From assembly GCA_012842645.1 (NCBI GenBank), contig DUSJ01000178.1, forward strand, positions 1 to 7,982: 7,982 bases of DNA, in the 5' to 3' direction. Positions 1 to 5,854 of the stretch are shown here, one piece after another (position 1 is the stretch's first letter; every line of letters starts with the position of its first letter). This DNA comes from Clostridiaceae bacterium (GTDB lineage: Bacteria; Bacillota; Clostridia; DSM-8532). The notes under the pieces are model-generated. The model was not told the DNA's origin and did no database searches. It saw only the letters and a list, made by a program, of their open reading frames with translations. Position numbers and translations under genes: made by a program.

Positions 1-266
1 GGGGCAAGAGGCCCTTCAAGCGATGTCAGAACGTCTCCGACAGTTATTTCCGATGGGGCTTTGGCCAGGATATATCCGCCGCGGGAACCCCTGACGCTTT
101 TAACTATCCCTGCCCGCCTTAATACAACAAAGATCTGAAGTATATACTCCTCGGGCAGCCGGCATCTTTCCGCTATGTTTTTTATGGTTTCCGGCTGACC
201 GGAGCCGTGGAGCGCCAGGTCAACCAAGGCATGAAGGCCGTATCTGCCTTTCGTTGATATTTGCAT
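1..266 (-). CDS. Rrf2-family transcriptional regulator, partial (C-terminus beyond left edge)
   Basis: Translating the minus strand from the ATG at 266 gives 88 codons that run off the window. The protein opens MQISTKGRYGLHALVDLA, the hallmark N-terminus of Rrf2 regulators (IscR, CymR, NsrR). A winged helix-turn-helix follows: TIKNIAERCRLPEEYI at about residues 31-46, then LRRAGIVKSVRGSRGGYIL as recognition region and wing, then the linker VGDVLTSLEGPLAP that leads into the dimerisation helix. The likely role is a dimeric DNA-binding repressor or activator. By sequence pattern it is closest to CymR/IscR types, which control cysteine and sulfur metabolism or Fe-S assembly. The Cys residues that would decide whether it carries a cluster lie outside the window. 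It starts 27 bases after metA on the same strand with no terminator between, so it is probably co-transcribed with it, which suggests sulfur control. Its ribosome site is weak (GGGG about 11 bases upstream). The alternative upstream ATG is followed directly by TAA. Confidence 0.93.
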   Translation of the reverse strand, partial: MQISTKGRYGLHALVDLALHGSGQPETIKNIAERCRLPEEYILQIFVVLRRAGIVKSVRGSRGGYILAKAPSEITVGDVLTSLEGPLA

Positions 267-293
267 ATTACATGACCCCGGTATTTTGCTATT

Positions 294-1223
294 TTAATAT
301 TTTAACTGCTCCAACTGGCTCAGGTCGTATGGTGTTTCCTGGTATACATAGTAGTTCAGCCAGTTTGAGAAAAGCAGGTTGGCATGGCTTCTCCAGGTAA
401 CGACAGGGATATTCGAGGGATCATCCCCGGGGAAGTAATTCTTTGGGATCTTTATATCCAGGCCTTTTGCAATATCCCTTTCATACTCGCTTTTCAAAGT
501 GTCCCTGTCATATTCGGAATGGCCTGTAACGAATACCTGGCGTCCGCCCCTGGTTTTTATAATGTATATTCCTGCTTCTTCCGAATCCGAAAGGATATCA
601 AGCTCGCTGACTTTTTCCACGTCTTCCCGCTTTATCTCGGTATGCCGTGAATGGGGGGCGTAGAAATATTCATCGAATCCGCGCAGGAGCATGGTGTTAG
701 GTTTGCATATCCGGTGCCTGAAAACGCCGAAGATCTTTTCATTCAGTGGATATTTCCTGATGCCGTAATGATAGTAAAGCCCGGCCTGGGCGCCCCAGCA
801 GATGTGGAATGTGGAATAAACATTCTTTTTGCTCCACTCCATTATATCGACCAGCTCATTCCAGTAAGTGACCTCCTCAAATTCCATCAGCTCGACAGGA
901 GCGCCGGTGATTATAAGGCCGTCGAATTTTTCATTCCTAACATCATCAAAGTACTTATAAAACTTTGTCAGATGCTCGGGAGGAGTATTTTTGGAAGTAT
1001 GGGTCCTGGGATGCAGCAGTTCCACCTCAACCTGCAGGGGAGTATTGCCGATAAGGCGAAGAAGCTGAGTCTCGGTCACGATCTTCGTGGGCATAAGGTT
1101 AAGAATGGCGATCCTCAGGGGCCTTATATCCTGGTGTATTGCCCGCTGCTCTGTCATAACGAAGATATTTTCATTGTTCAGAGTTTCTTTTGCTGGAAGG
1201 TCATCCGGTATTTTAATCGGCAT
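294..1223 (-). CDS. metA: Homoserine O-acetyltransferase (MetA/HTS family)
   Basis: This 309-residue cytoplasmic enzyme acylates the hydroxyl of L-homoserine, the first committed step of methionine synthesis. Family landmarks fall at the reference positions: start [15 protein letters not shown], Lys47 in LMPTK, catalytic Cys142 in HICWGAQAG, and His235 and Glu237 in VTGHSEYD. Residue 111 is Glu (GAPVELMEF), where the succinyl-CoA-using E. coli enzyme has Gly. Published work on the family links Glu111 to acetyl-CoA use, so homoserine O-acetyltransferase (metAA) is predicted. The reading frame extends 18 codons further upstream (ATG at 1277). The start at 1223 is preferred because it has a GGAGG seven bases upstream and matches the family N-terminus. 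No SAM riboswitch (S-box) or T-box was recognised in the roughly 70-base leader, so control may be at the promoter, perhaps by the downstream Rrf2 protein or the divergent AraC-type protein (inference). Confidence 0.97.
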   Translation of the reverse strand: MPIKIPDDLPAKETLNNENIFVMTEQRAIHQDIRPLRIAILNLMPTKIVTETQLLRLIGNTPLQVEVELLHPRTHTSKNTPPEHLTKFYKYFDDVRNEKFDGLIITGAPVELMEFEEVTYWNELVDIMEWSKKNVYSTFHICWGAQAGLYYHYGIRKYPLNEKIFGVFRHRICKPNTMLLRGFDEYFYAPHSRHTEIKREDVEKVSELDILSDSEEAGIYIIKTRGGRQVFVTGHSEYDRDTLKSEYERDIAKGLDIKIPKNYFPGDDPSNIPVVTWRSHANLLFSNWLNYYVYQETPYDLSQLEQLKY

Positions 1224-1230
1224 ATCAGAT

Positions 1231-1235
1231 CCTCC
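1231..1235 (-). promoter_or_regulatory. Ribosome binding site deciding the metA start
   Basis: Read on the minus strand this is GGAGG, seven bases before the ATG at 1223. The longer start at 1277 has no comparable site. This fixes the N-terminus as MPIKIPDD. Confidence 0.85.
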
Positions 1236-1302
1236 GTATAAAAAAGAATAACCTTGAATTCCTATAGATTTACTCATGTATAATTATCGTATATTGTAGG
1301 AT

Positions 1303-1330
1303 ATTATAACACATATATGTAAAATGTGAA
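1303..1330 (-). promoter_or_regulatory. Predicted sigma-A promoter of metA (extended -10)
   Basis: On the minus strand a TTCACA -35 box (1325-1330) is followed by a 16-bp spacer and a perfect TATAAT -10 box (1303-1308). TG one base before the -10 forms an extended -10. Transcription should begin near 1296, giving a leader of about 73 bases. The spacer contains a perfect 10-bp palindrome, ACATATATGT (1311-1320), between the two boxes. This would be a good position for a repressor operator, but no specific regulator can be assigned from sequence alone. Confidence 0.72.
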
Positions 1331-1355
1331 GAGATAAAAATAATTTTTTTCATCT

Positions 1356-1413
1356 GTCACTTCAGGATGAGTCACATAACATTCCCGGCGCTTCCGTATG
1401 TTAATGCATATGC
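1356..1413. promoter_or_regulatory. Repeat-rich segment between divergent promoters (candidate operator region)
   Basis: Between the outward-facing -35 boxes of metA (1330) and the PAS-AraC gene (1420) lie three symmetry elements. They are a direct repeat GTCAC at 1356-1360 and 1371-1375 (15-base period), an inverted repeat TAACAT (1377-1382) / ATGTTA (1398-1403), and the palindrome GCATATGC (1406-1413). All are short and could arise by chance in AT-rich DNA. Their location suits a shared regulator of the divergent pair, but binding is inferred, not shown. Confidence 0.3.
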
Positions 1414-1419
1414 TGTGCG

Positions 1420-1448
1420 TGGAAACAACATGAAAAATATGGTATTAT
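1420..1448 (+). promoter_or_regulatory. Predicted promoter of the PAS-AraC regulator
   Basis: TGGAAA (1420-1425) serves as a weak -35, with a 17-bp spacer and a TATTAT -10 (1443-1448). TG at 1440-1441 gives an extended -10. Transcription would start near 1455, about 50 bases before the gene. Confidence 0.5.
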
Positions 1449-1503
1449 AGAAATGCCCCTTTACAAAATCCCTCCATCAGCTGGAATACCATGGTGATAA
1501 TCA

Positions 1504-2283
1504 ATGATAGAGCCGGATAAAATCCTGAACAATATTGCAGAGACTTTTAAGACGCTTTGCGGGAATAAAGAGCTGTTTGAAAGGATAGTGGAGGAGTTTC
1601 CCTATCCCATCCAGGTTCATGATACCGAAGGAACATCCGTATATATCAACAAGGCTCTGATGAAAGAATATAACCTTACGGATCCCTCCATGGTTATCGG
1701 TAAATACAATATATTTAAGGACCCCAGTATTATTGCCATGGATTACATTCCTGAAATCAGACGGGTATTCAGGGGAGAGACCGCTTATTTTTACGATATA
1801 AGAGTACCCCTCGAAGATATTATCCGGAGGTACGGCATAAAAGACCTGGATACAATAGCCATATACCAGGACATAACGATTTTCCCTATAAAAAATAACG
1901 AAAACAGGGTGGTCTGTATTGCCGCGCTCCTTATCAACAGGCGTGTTTACAGAGGCAAGGAGGAAATCGAAAAGGCCAAGGAGTACCTTGAAACCCATTG
2001 GCTTGAGAAGTTCGATCTGGGTGCGACGGCCAAGGTTGCCTGCCTGAGCAGGGCACATTTTATAAAGCTGTTTAAAAGGCATACCGGCATGACGCCTTAT
2101 GATTATTATTTGAATTACAAAATCGACAGGTTAAAGGAGAAACTGCTGGATCCCAATCTTTCCATCATCCAGGCTTTCGCTGCCTGTAACATGAACTATA
2201 ACGGGCATACTGCCGGGCTTTTCAAAAACAAGACCGGGTTCAGACCGTCCGAATACAGAAAAATATTAAAGAAATCTTCTTAA
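1504..2283 (+). CDS. PAS domain-containing AraC-family transcriptional regulator
   Basis: This 259-residue protein has a PAS-like sensory domain at about residues 22-147 (FPYPIQVHDTEGTSVYINKA is the typical opening strand). A C-terminal AraC/XylS DNA-binding domain follows at about residues 155-255. The first helix-turn-helix lies in DLGATAKVACLSRAHFIKLF (171-190). The second lies around 220-241, and the domain ends with the family signature TGFRPSEYRK. In the second motif the usual GF-x-D-x-S-YF core is replaced by NMNYNGHTAGLFK, a divergent but plausible form. The PAS domain probably binds a small ligand or cofactor, which cannot be named from sequence. The ATG at 1504 is the first in-frame start after the TAA at 1498, with a modest GGTGA site at 1493-1497. 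It is divergent from metA and precedes the oligopeptidase gene, so either may be a target (inference). No clear terminator follows it. Confidence 0.9.
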   Translation: MIEPDKILNNIAETFKTLCGNKELFERIVEEFPYPIQVHDTEGTSVYINKALMKEYNLTDPSMVIGKYNIFKDPSIIAMDYIPEIRRVFRGETAYFYDIRVPLEDIIRRYGIKDLDTIAIYQDITIFPIKNNENRVVCIAALLINRRVYRGKEEIEKAKEYLETHWLEKFDLGATAKVACLSRAHFIKLFKRHTGMTPYDYYLNYKIDRLKEKLLDPNLSIIQAFAACNMNYNGHTAGLFKNKTGFRPSEYRKILKKSS

Positions 2284-2478
2284 AACACTTTCTGTACTTT
2301 TTTCAATAATACCTTTTATATCCATTCAGCCATAAAACCATTATAGTATTACAGATAAGAGGGCATTTCTGCGATATGTTTACATTTCCGAAAAAGGCAA
2401 TGGTAAATCATATATTGAACTGACAATGGATTATAAATAATAAACTGCATATAGTATTGTTAATTACTCCCCCTAATC

Positions 2479-2540
2479 AAATTGCCATACTATGACTGTT
2501 GTGTTAGTATAAAAAATGGTACGCATAGTATGGCGAATTT
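2479..2540. repeat. Inverted repeat bracketing the oligopeptidase promoter
   Basis: GCCATACTATG (2484-2494) and CATAGTATGGC (2524-2534) are exact reverse complements, separated by 29 bases. The match extends outward as AAATT / AATTT if one extra base at 2535 is allowed. The left arm overlaps the predicted -35 box and the right arm lies just after the predicted transcription start. The centres are 40 bp apart, close to four helical turns. Because the left arm is upstream of the start site, this is more likely a paired operator than an mRNA hairpin of this transcript. A read-through transcript from the upstream gene could, however, fold it. Confidence 0.75.
2482..2510 (+). promoter_or_regulatory. 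Predicted promoter of the M3 oligoendopeptidase gene
   Basis: TTGCCA (2482-2487), a 17-bp spacer and TAGTAT (2505-2510), with TG at 2502-2503 forming an extended -10. The start site should lie near 2517, giving a leader of about 48 bases with AAGGAG at 2551-2556. The rest of the 281-base gap from 2284 holds no gene and no convincing terminator for the upstream regulator. It is AT-rich and contains further copies of the ATAGTAT heptamer, at 2343 and 2451. Confidence 0.65.
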
Positions 2541-2564
2541 CTTTTCAGAAAAGGAGAATAGCTT

Positions 2565-4253
2565 ATGAAGTTTTCCGAAATGCCTTATAAAAGACCTGAT
2601 ATCGAGGCCGTGACAGAAAAGGTCAATGCCATCATAGCCAGGATCAATAACGCTAAATCCGCCGATGAGCAGCTTGAAGCCCACAGGGACTTTACCGGTC
2701 TTTTCAAAAACATTGATACAATGGGCACTTTGGCTTATGTCAGGCATACCATGAACACCGAAGATGAGTTCTATGACAAGGAAAAAGAATTCTTTGACGA
2801 GAACGAGCCAATATTGCAAAATTTAAGGTTCGCTTTTTATAAAGCTTTCACTGCTTCAAGGTTCAGAAAGGAACTGGAAGAGAAACTGGGATCGGTGCTA
2901 TTTAAAAACGCGGAACTTGAGCTCAAATCATTCGATCCTGCCATAATACCCGAACTGCAGGAGGAAAACAGGCTCGTTACCGAGTATGTTAAGCTGATGG
3001 CATCGGCACAGATAGAATATGACGGCAAAAAGCTGAACCTGTCGCAGCTTGGGTATTACATGGAATCGCCTGACCGTAATGTCAGGAAAGAAGTGTTCAG
3101 GAAGCGCACTGAATTCTTCCTTGAAAACAGCGAGAAATTCGATGAGATCTTTGACAAGCTGGTAAAGGTCCGCACCGCGATGGCCAGGAAGCTTGGTTTC
3201 AGGGACTTTGTCGAACTTGGCTACCTGCGTATGACAAGAAACTGCTACGGCCCCGACGAAGTGGCTTCGTTCAGGGAAGAAGTAAAGAAGCATTTCGTTC
3301 CTCTCACGCTGAAGATTGAAGAAAAGAGAAAAGAGATGCTGGGGCTTGACAAGGTGACTTTCATTGATCTGCCGCTGTATTTCAGGGAAGGCAATCCGAA
3401 ACCCCAGGGAACACCCGAGTATATTTTTGAATCGGGCAAGAAGATGTATGATGAATTATCGGAAGAAACAAGGGAATTCTTCCGTTTCATGCTGGACAAT
3501 GAACTGCTGGACTGCCTGACCAGGAAAGGAAAGGCTCCGGGCGGATATATGACATTCATACACGATTATAAATCTCCATTCATTTTTGCCAATTTCAATG
3601 GGACCAGCGGCGATATAGACGTGCTGACCCATGAAGCGGGGCATGGCCTCAACGGGTACCTTGCGAGGAATATCGGGATCCTGGAGTACCTGAGCCCGAC
3701 ATACGAAGCCTGCGAAGTCCACTCCATGAGCATGGAGTTCTTTACCATGCCGTGGATGAAACTGTTCTTCGGGGACAAGACCGAGAAATATAAATACATG
3801 CATTTTGCTTCGGCCCTTACATTTGTGCCATACGGCTGCGAAGTGGACGAGTTCCAGCATATCGTTTACAGGAATCCCGACATGACGCCCCGGGAACGCA
3901 AGGAACTTTGGATGCGCCTTGAGAACGAGTACAGGCCGTATATTGATTACGAGGATGACGAATTCTTCGGAAAGGGCGGCCGTTGGCAGGCCCAGACCCA
4001 TATCTATAAAACACCGTTCTATTATATCGACTATTGCCTGGCCCAGACCTGCGCGCTTCAGTTCAGGTTCCTGATGGACGAAGACTTCAGGTCGGCCTGG
4101 GAAAAATACCTTGACTTCAGCAAGAAGGCAGGAACGATGACTTTCACCGATCTTCTGAAAACCTCGGGACTGCGTTCTCCTTTCGAAAAAGGCTATATTA
4201 AGGAGATCTGCGAGAAATCCGAAAAAGCGCTTGAAGCAATGAAAACAGAATAA
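2565..4253 (+). CDS. M3-family zinc oligoendopeptidase (PepF-related, 'not PepF' subgroup)
   Basis: This 562-residue cytoplasmic metallopeptidase has no signal peptide. The zinc site is HEAGH at 356-360 (in LTHEAGHGLNGY): His356 and His360 are ligands and Glu357 the catalytic base. Glu384, in EACEVHSMSMEF, is the probable third ligand. The C-terminal block GGRWQAQTHIYKTPFYYIDY, followed by CLAQTCALQF, forms part of the substrate cleft and is characteristic of the M3 subgroup of about 560 residues that differs from classical PepF (about 600 residues). The enzyme hydrolyses short peptides and probably recycles imported or proteasome-like breakdown products (family knowledge). AAGGAG at 2551-2556 sits eight bases before the ATG. 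It appears monocistronic, with its own promoter inside an inverted repeat upstream and a strong terminator just after the stop. No frameshift or missing catalytic residue was seen. Confidence 0.95.
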   Translation: MKFSEMPYKRPDIEAVTEKVNAIIARINNAKSADEQLEAHRDFTGLFKNIDTMGTLAYVRHTMNTEDEFYDKEKEFFDENEPILQNLRFAFYKAFTASRFRKELEEKLGSVLFKNAELELKSFDPAIIPELQEENRLVTEYVKLMASAQIEYDGKKLNLSQLGYYMESPDRNVRKEVFRKRTEFFLENSEKFDEIFDKLVKVRTAMARKLGFRDFVELGYLRMTRNCYGPDEVASFREEVKKHFVPLTLKIEEKRKEMLGLDKVTFIDLPLYFREGNPKPQGTPEYIFESGKKMYDELSEETREFFRFMLDNELLDCLTRKGKAPGGYMTFIHDYKSPFIFANFNGTSGDIDVLTHEAGHGLNGYLARNIGILEYLSPTYEACEVHSMSMEFFTMPWMKLFFGDKTEKYKYMHFASALTFVPYGCEVDEFQHIVYRNPDMTPRERKELWMRLENEYRPYIDYEDDEFFGKGGRWQAQTHIYKTPFYYIDYCLAQTCALQFRFLMDEDFRSAWEKYLDFSKKAGTMTFTDLLKTSGLRSPFEKGYIKEICEKSEKALEAMKTE

Positions 4254-4259
4254 TAAGGG

Positions 4260-4293
4260 CAGACAGGGGACGAATCCCCTGTCTGTTTTTCTT
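4260..4293 (+). terminator. Rho-independent terminator of the oligoendopeptidase gene
   Basis: A perfect 11-bp stem, CAGACAGGGGA (4260-4270) with TCCCCTGTCTG (4275-4285), has a CGAA tetraloop and is followed by TTTTTCTT. It begins six bases after the stop codon at 4251-4253. Confidence 0.96.
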
Positions 4294-4389
4294 AACGGGT
4301 TAAACACGGCACTGTGCGAAAACCGATAAGCTCGCTGCAGGCTACATCAGCTGTAATCAGTTTCGTACAGTCTGGCGATGAGATGGTTT

Positions 4390-4417
4390 TTGCGCTCACG
4401 ATTATTGGGTATATATT
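4390..4417 (+). promoter_or_regulatory. Possible promoter of the pilus-like operon
   Basis: A poor TTGCGC -35 (4390-4395), a 16-bp spacer and TATATT (4412-4417) lie in the AT-rich stretch just before the operon. Only the first three -35 bases match consensus, so an activator or another sigma factor may be needed. The strong terminator at 4260-4293 implies that a promoter must lie between 4294 and about 4440. Confidence 0.35.
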
Positions 4418-4444
4418 AAATTAAGTTTTTATTCTTACATGGAC

Positions 4445-4451
4445 GGAGAGG
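4445..4451 (+). promoter_or_regulatory. Ribosome binding site deciding the pilC start
   Basis: GGAGAGG lies eight bases before the ATG at 4460. An in-frame ATG seven codons upstream (4439) has no ribosome site before it, and its first codons overlap this Shine-Dalgarno sequence, so 4460 is the better start. Confidence 0.75.
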
Positions 4452-4459
4452 AAAAGGGT

Positions 4460-5527
4460 ATGGAAAAAGCCAAATCTTCGGGGAAAAAGAAGAAGAAACT
4501 GAGCTCCGTCGAGCTCTCCCTGCTCTGCCACCAAATGGCCCTGGTTTTCCAGTCCGGGGCAAATCCTGTAGAAGGGCTTCCCCTGCTGGCTGAAGATATT
4601 TCTCATCCTGAGCTTAAAGCCGCGCTGAAAAGCATATCTGAGAGCATCATCGACGGAATGACGATGTACCAGGCGTTTTCTCTCGACGGAAGCTTTCCTG
4701 ATTACATGCTCCAGATGATTAAGATAGGCGAGGCGACGGGTACCCTCGATACTGTCATGGAAAACCTGTCGGAATATTATGAGACTGAAGCGGAACTGAA
4801 TAAACGAGTCAGGAACGCAGTTACCTATCCGGCTGTGCTTGCAGTGCTTATGATTGGCGTGATTTGCCTGATGGTGCTCAAAGTGATACCGATGTTCGGA
4901 GAGATCGTAGCAGGCCTTGGAGGTCAGGTCCCCAAAGAAGCTGCATATCTGTTCCAGTTTACCGCGAACCTTCAGAAGGTGCTTCTTATCATCGCAGCGA
5001 TCGCAGTGCCGGTCATACTCCTGCTGAGCATCTTTTTCAAAACCCCGTCGGGCAGCAGGATTTTCGACCGTATCAAGGTACATAATCCCATATCAGGCTC
5101 GCTGTATAAAAAGATTATTGCCTCAAGATTAGGGCTTGGGCTGAGTCTTACAACAAGAAGCGGCATGCACCTTGTTGACGGTTTCAATATAGTTAAGGGC
5201 CTGATGCGGAACAGGTATGTGTCAGCAAAACTTGACGAAGCTTCCCGCAAGATTTCGGAAGGCGAATCATTGTCGGATGCCATCAGGAATACAGGCATAT
5301 TCCCGGCCATGTTTGTCAAAATGCTAAGGACAGGCGAAAGATCCGGCAACATCGAAGGTATGATCGGGAAAATATCAAGGGTCTACGGAAAGGAAGCCGA
5401 AACGTCGCTTCAAAGGTTCAGCAGGCTCATTGAACCGGCGCTTGTATCAGTCTTGTCGGTAGTCCTTGCCGCCTTAATCTTATCAGTGCTTTTGCCGCTT
5501 ATCAGCATGATGTCTTCTATCGGGTAG
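4460..5527 (+). CDS. pilC: Type IV pilus / type II secretion platform protein (PilC/GspF family)
   Basis: This 355-residue polytopic membrane protein carries two T2SSF repeats. The first has HQMALVFQSGANPVEGLPLL at 24-43 and IKIGEATGTLDTVMENLSEYY at 87-107. The second has the matching SRLGLGLSLTTRSGMHLVDG and LRTGERSGNIEGMIGKIS blocks. Three hydrophobic segments are visible: about 124-146 (YPAVLAVLMIGVICLMVLKV), about 174-193 (VLLIIAAIAVPVILLLSIFF), and one near the C-terminus. This is the family topology. It is the inner-membrane platform that couples the cytoplasmic ATPase to pilin insertion or removal. It is shorter than typical PilC (about 400 residues), mainly because it has only a brief lysine-rich N-terminus before the first repeat. 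It is the first gene of the cluster, with a pilin-like gene 11 bases downstream and a PilT-type ATPase at the end, which supports a pilus or pseudopilus role. Confidence 0.93.
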   Translation: MEKAKSSGKKKKKLSSVELSLLCHQMALVFQSGANPVEGLPLLAEDISHPELKAALKSISESIIDGMTMYQAFSLDGSFPDYMLQMIKIGEATGTLDTVMENLSEYYETEAELNKRVRNAVTYPAVLAVLMIGVICLMVLKVIPMFGEIVAGLGGQVPKEAAYLFQFTANLQKVLLIIAAIAVPVILLLSIFFKTPSGSRIFDRIKVHNPISGSLYKKIIASRLGLGLSLTTRSGMHLVDGFNIVKGLMRNRYVSAKLDEASRKISEGESLSDAIRNTGIFPAMFVKMLRTGERSGNIEGMIGKISRVYGKEAETSLQRFSRLIEPALVSVLSVVLAALILSVLLPLISMMSSIG

Positions 5528-5531
5528 GGGG
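5526..5531 (+). promoter_or_regulatory. Ribosome binding site supporting a TTG start
   Basis: AGGGGG overlaps the pilC stop and sits seven bases before the TTG at 5539. The nearby ATG at 5534 is in another frame and reads only ATG TTT TGA, its stop overlapping the TTG. No in-frame ATG or GTG precedes the transmembrane segment. Confidence 0.6.
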
Positions 5532-5538
5532 CGATGTT

Positions 5539-5853
5539 TTGATAAAGAGAGATTTTTCAGGCTGGATCCCGTTTTTGTTTATAGCTGTCATGGTAATAAT
5601 CGCGCTTTATTCGGTCCTGACCATGGACAAAGTAGTATCGTGGAACAGCGATGCCCAGGCGGCAAGAATAAAAGAGGCAATTGAAATGGCATGCGTCCAG
5701 TGCTATGCGATAGAGGGCAGTTATCCGCCGGATCTTGAGTACCTGCGGGACAACTATGGCATCGTGCTCGATCATGACAGGTATTACTATTATTACGAAG
5801 TATTCGCATCCAACGTGATGCCTGTGGTGGAGGTCTATGAAAAGGGTTCCTGA
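5539..5853 (+). CDS. Small single-pass membrane protein with pilin-like C-terminus
   Basis: This 104-residue protein is read from a TTG start with AGGGGG seven bases upstream. One hydrophobic segment at about 9-29 (WIPFLFIAVMVIIALYSVL) is followed by an amphipathic helix rich in Ala and Glu. A tail with YAIEGSYPPDLEYLRDNYGI then closely resembles the small C-terminal region of GspG-like pseudopilins and short pilins (the Y-x-x-x-G-x-YP-x-x-L pattern). The N-terminus, however, has no G-[F/M]-T-L-x-E prepilin peptidase site and no Glu5. It therefore may stay anchored uncleaved in the membrane as an accessory factor, or be a degenerate minor pilin. I recognise no named family. A patch of five consecutive tyrosines (DRYYYYYEV) follows the pilin-like motif. 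Its place directly after pilC and one base before the next gene points to a role in the same machine (inference). Confidence 0.82.
   Translation: MIKRDFSGWIPFLFIAVMVIIALYSVLTMDKVVSWNSDAQAARIKEAIEMACVQCYAIEGSYPPDLEYLRDNYGIVLDHDRYYYYYEVFASNVMPVVEVYEKGS
5841..5846 (+). promoter_or_regulatory. Ribosome binding site favouring the 5855 start
   Basis: AAAGGG lies eight bases before the ATG at 5855. The earlier in-frame ATG at 5837 has GGAGG only three bases upstream (5829-5833), which is too close for efficient initiation. Both starts remain possible. Confidence 0.5.
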
Positions 5854-5854
5854 T

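Noticed and set aside
384..1241. Plus-strand open frames of 88 and 196 residues opposite metA
   Set aside because: They lie wholly antisense to metA, whose catalytic residues and ribosome site are all in place, and their translations show no recognisable domain.
1224..1277. Eighteen-codon N-terminal extension of metA
   Set aside because: It has no ribosome site at its ATG and is absent from the family pattern, while GGAGG and the conserved MPIKIPDD mark the start at 1223.
2379..2408. Possible terminator for the PAS-AraC gene (TTTAC-ATT / AAT-GGTAAA)
   Set aside because: The stem is short, AT-rich and interrupted, and no T-run follows.
3456..4307. Minus-strand open frame of 283 residues opposite the oligoendopeptidase
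   Set aside because: It is a shadow of the clear M3 peptidase, crosses the terminator, and has no domain or ribosome site I can recognise.
4300..4400. Possible c-di-GMP riboswitch before the pilus-like operon
   Set aside because: A GAAA and an AAGC are present, but the conserved paired flanks and GCAAAGCC-type core of the class I aptamer are missing, and no class II core was seen.
4421..5083. Minus-strand open frame of 220 residues opposite pilC
   Set aside because: The plus-strand frame has both T2SSF repeats and membrane segments; the antisense translation is His/Arg-rich and lacks any family pattern.
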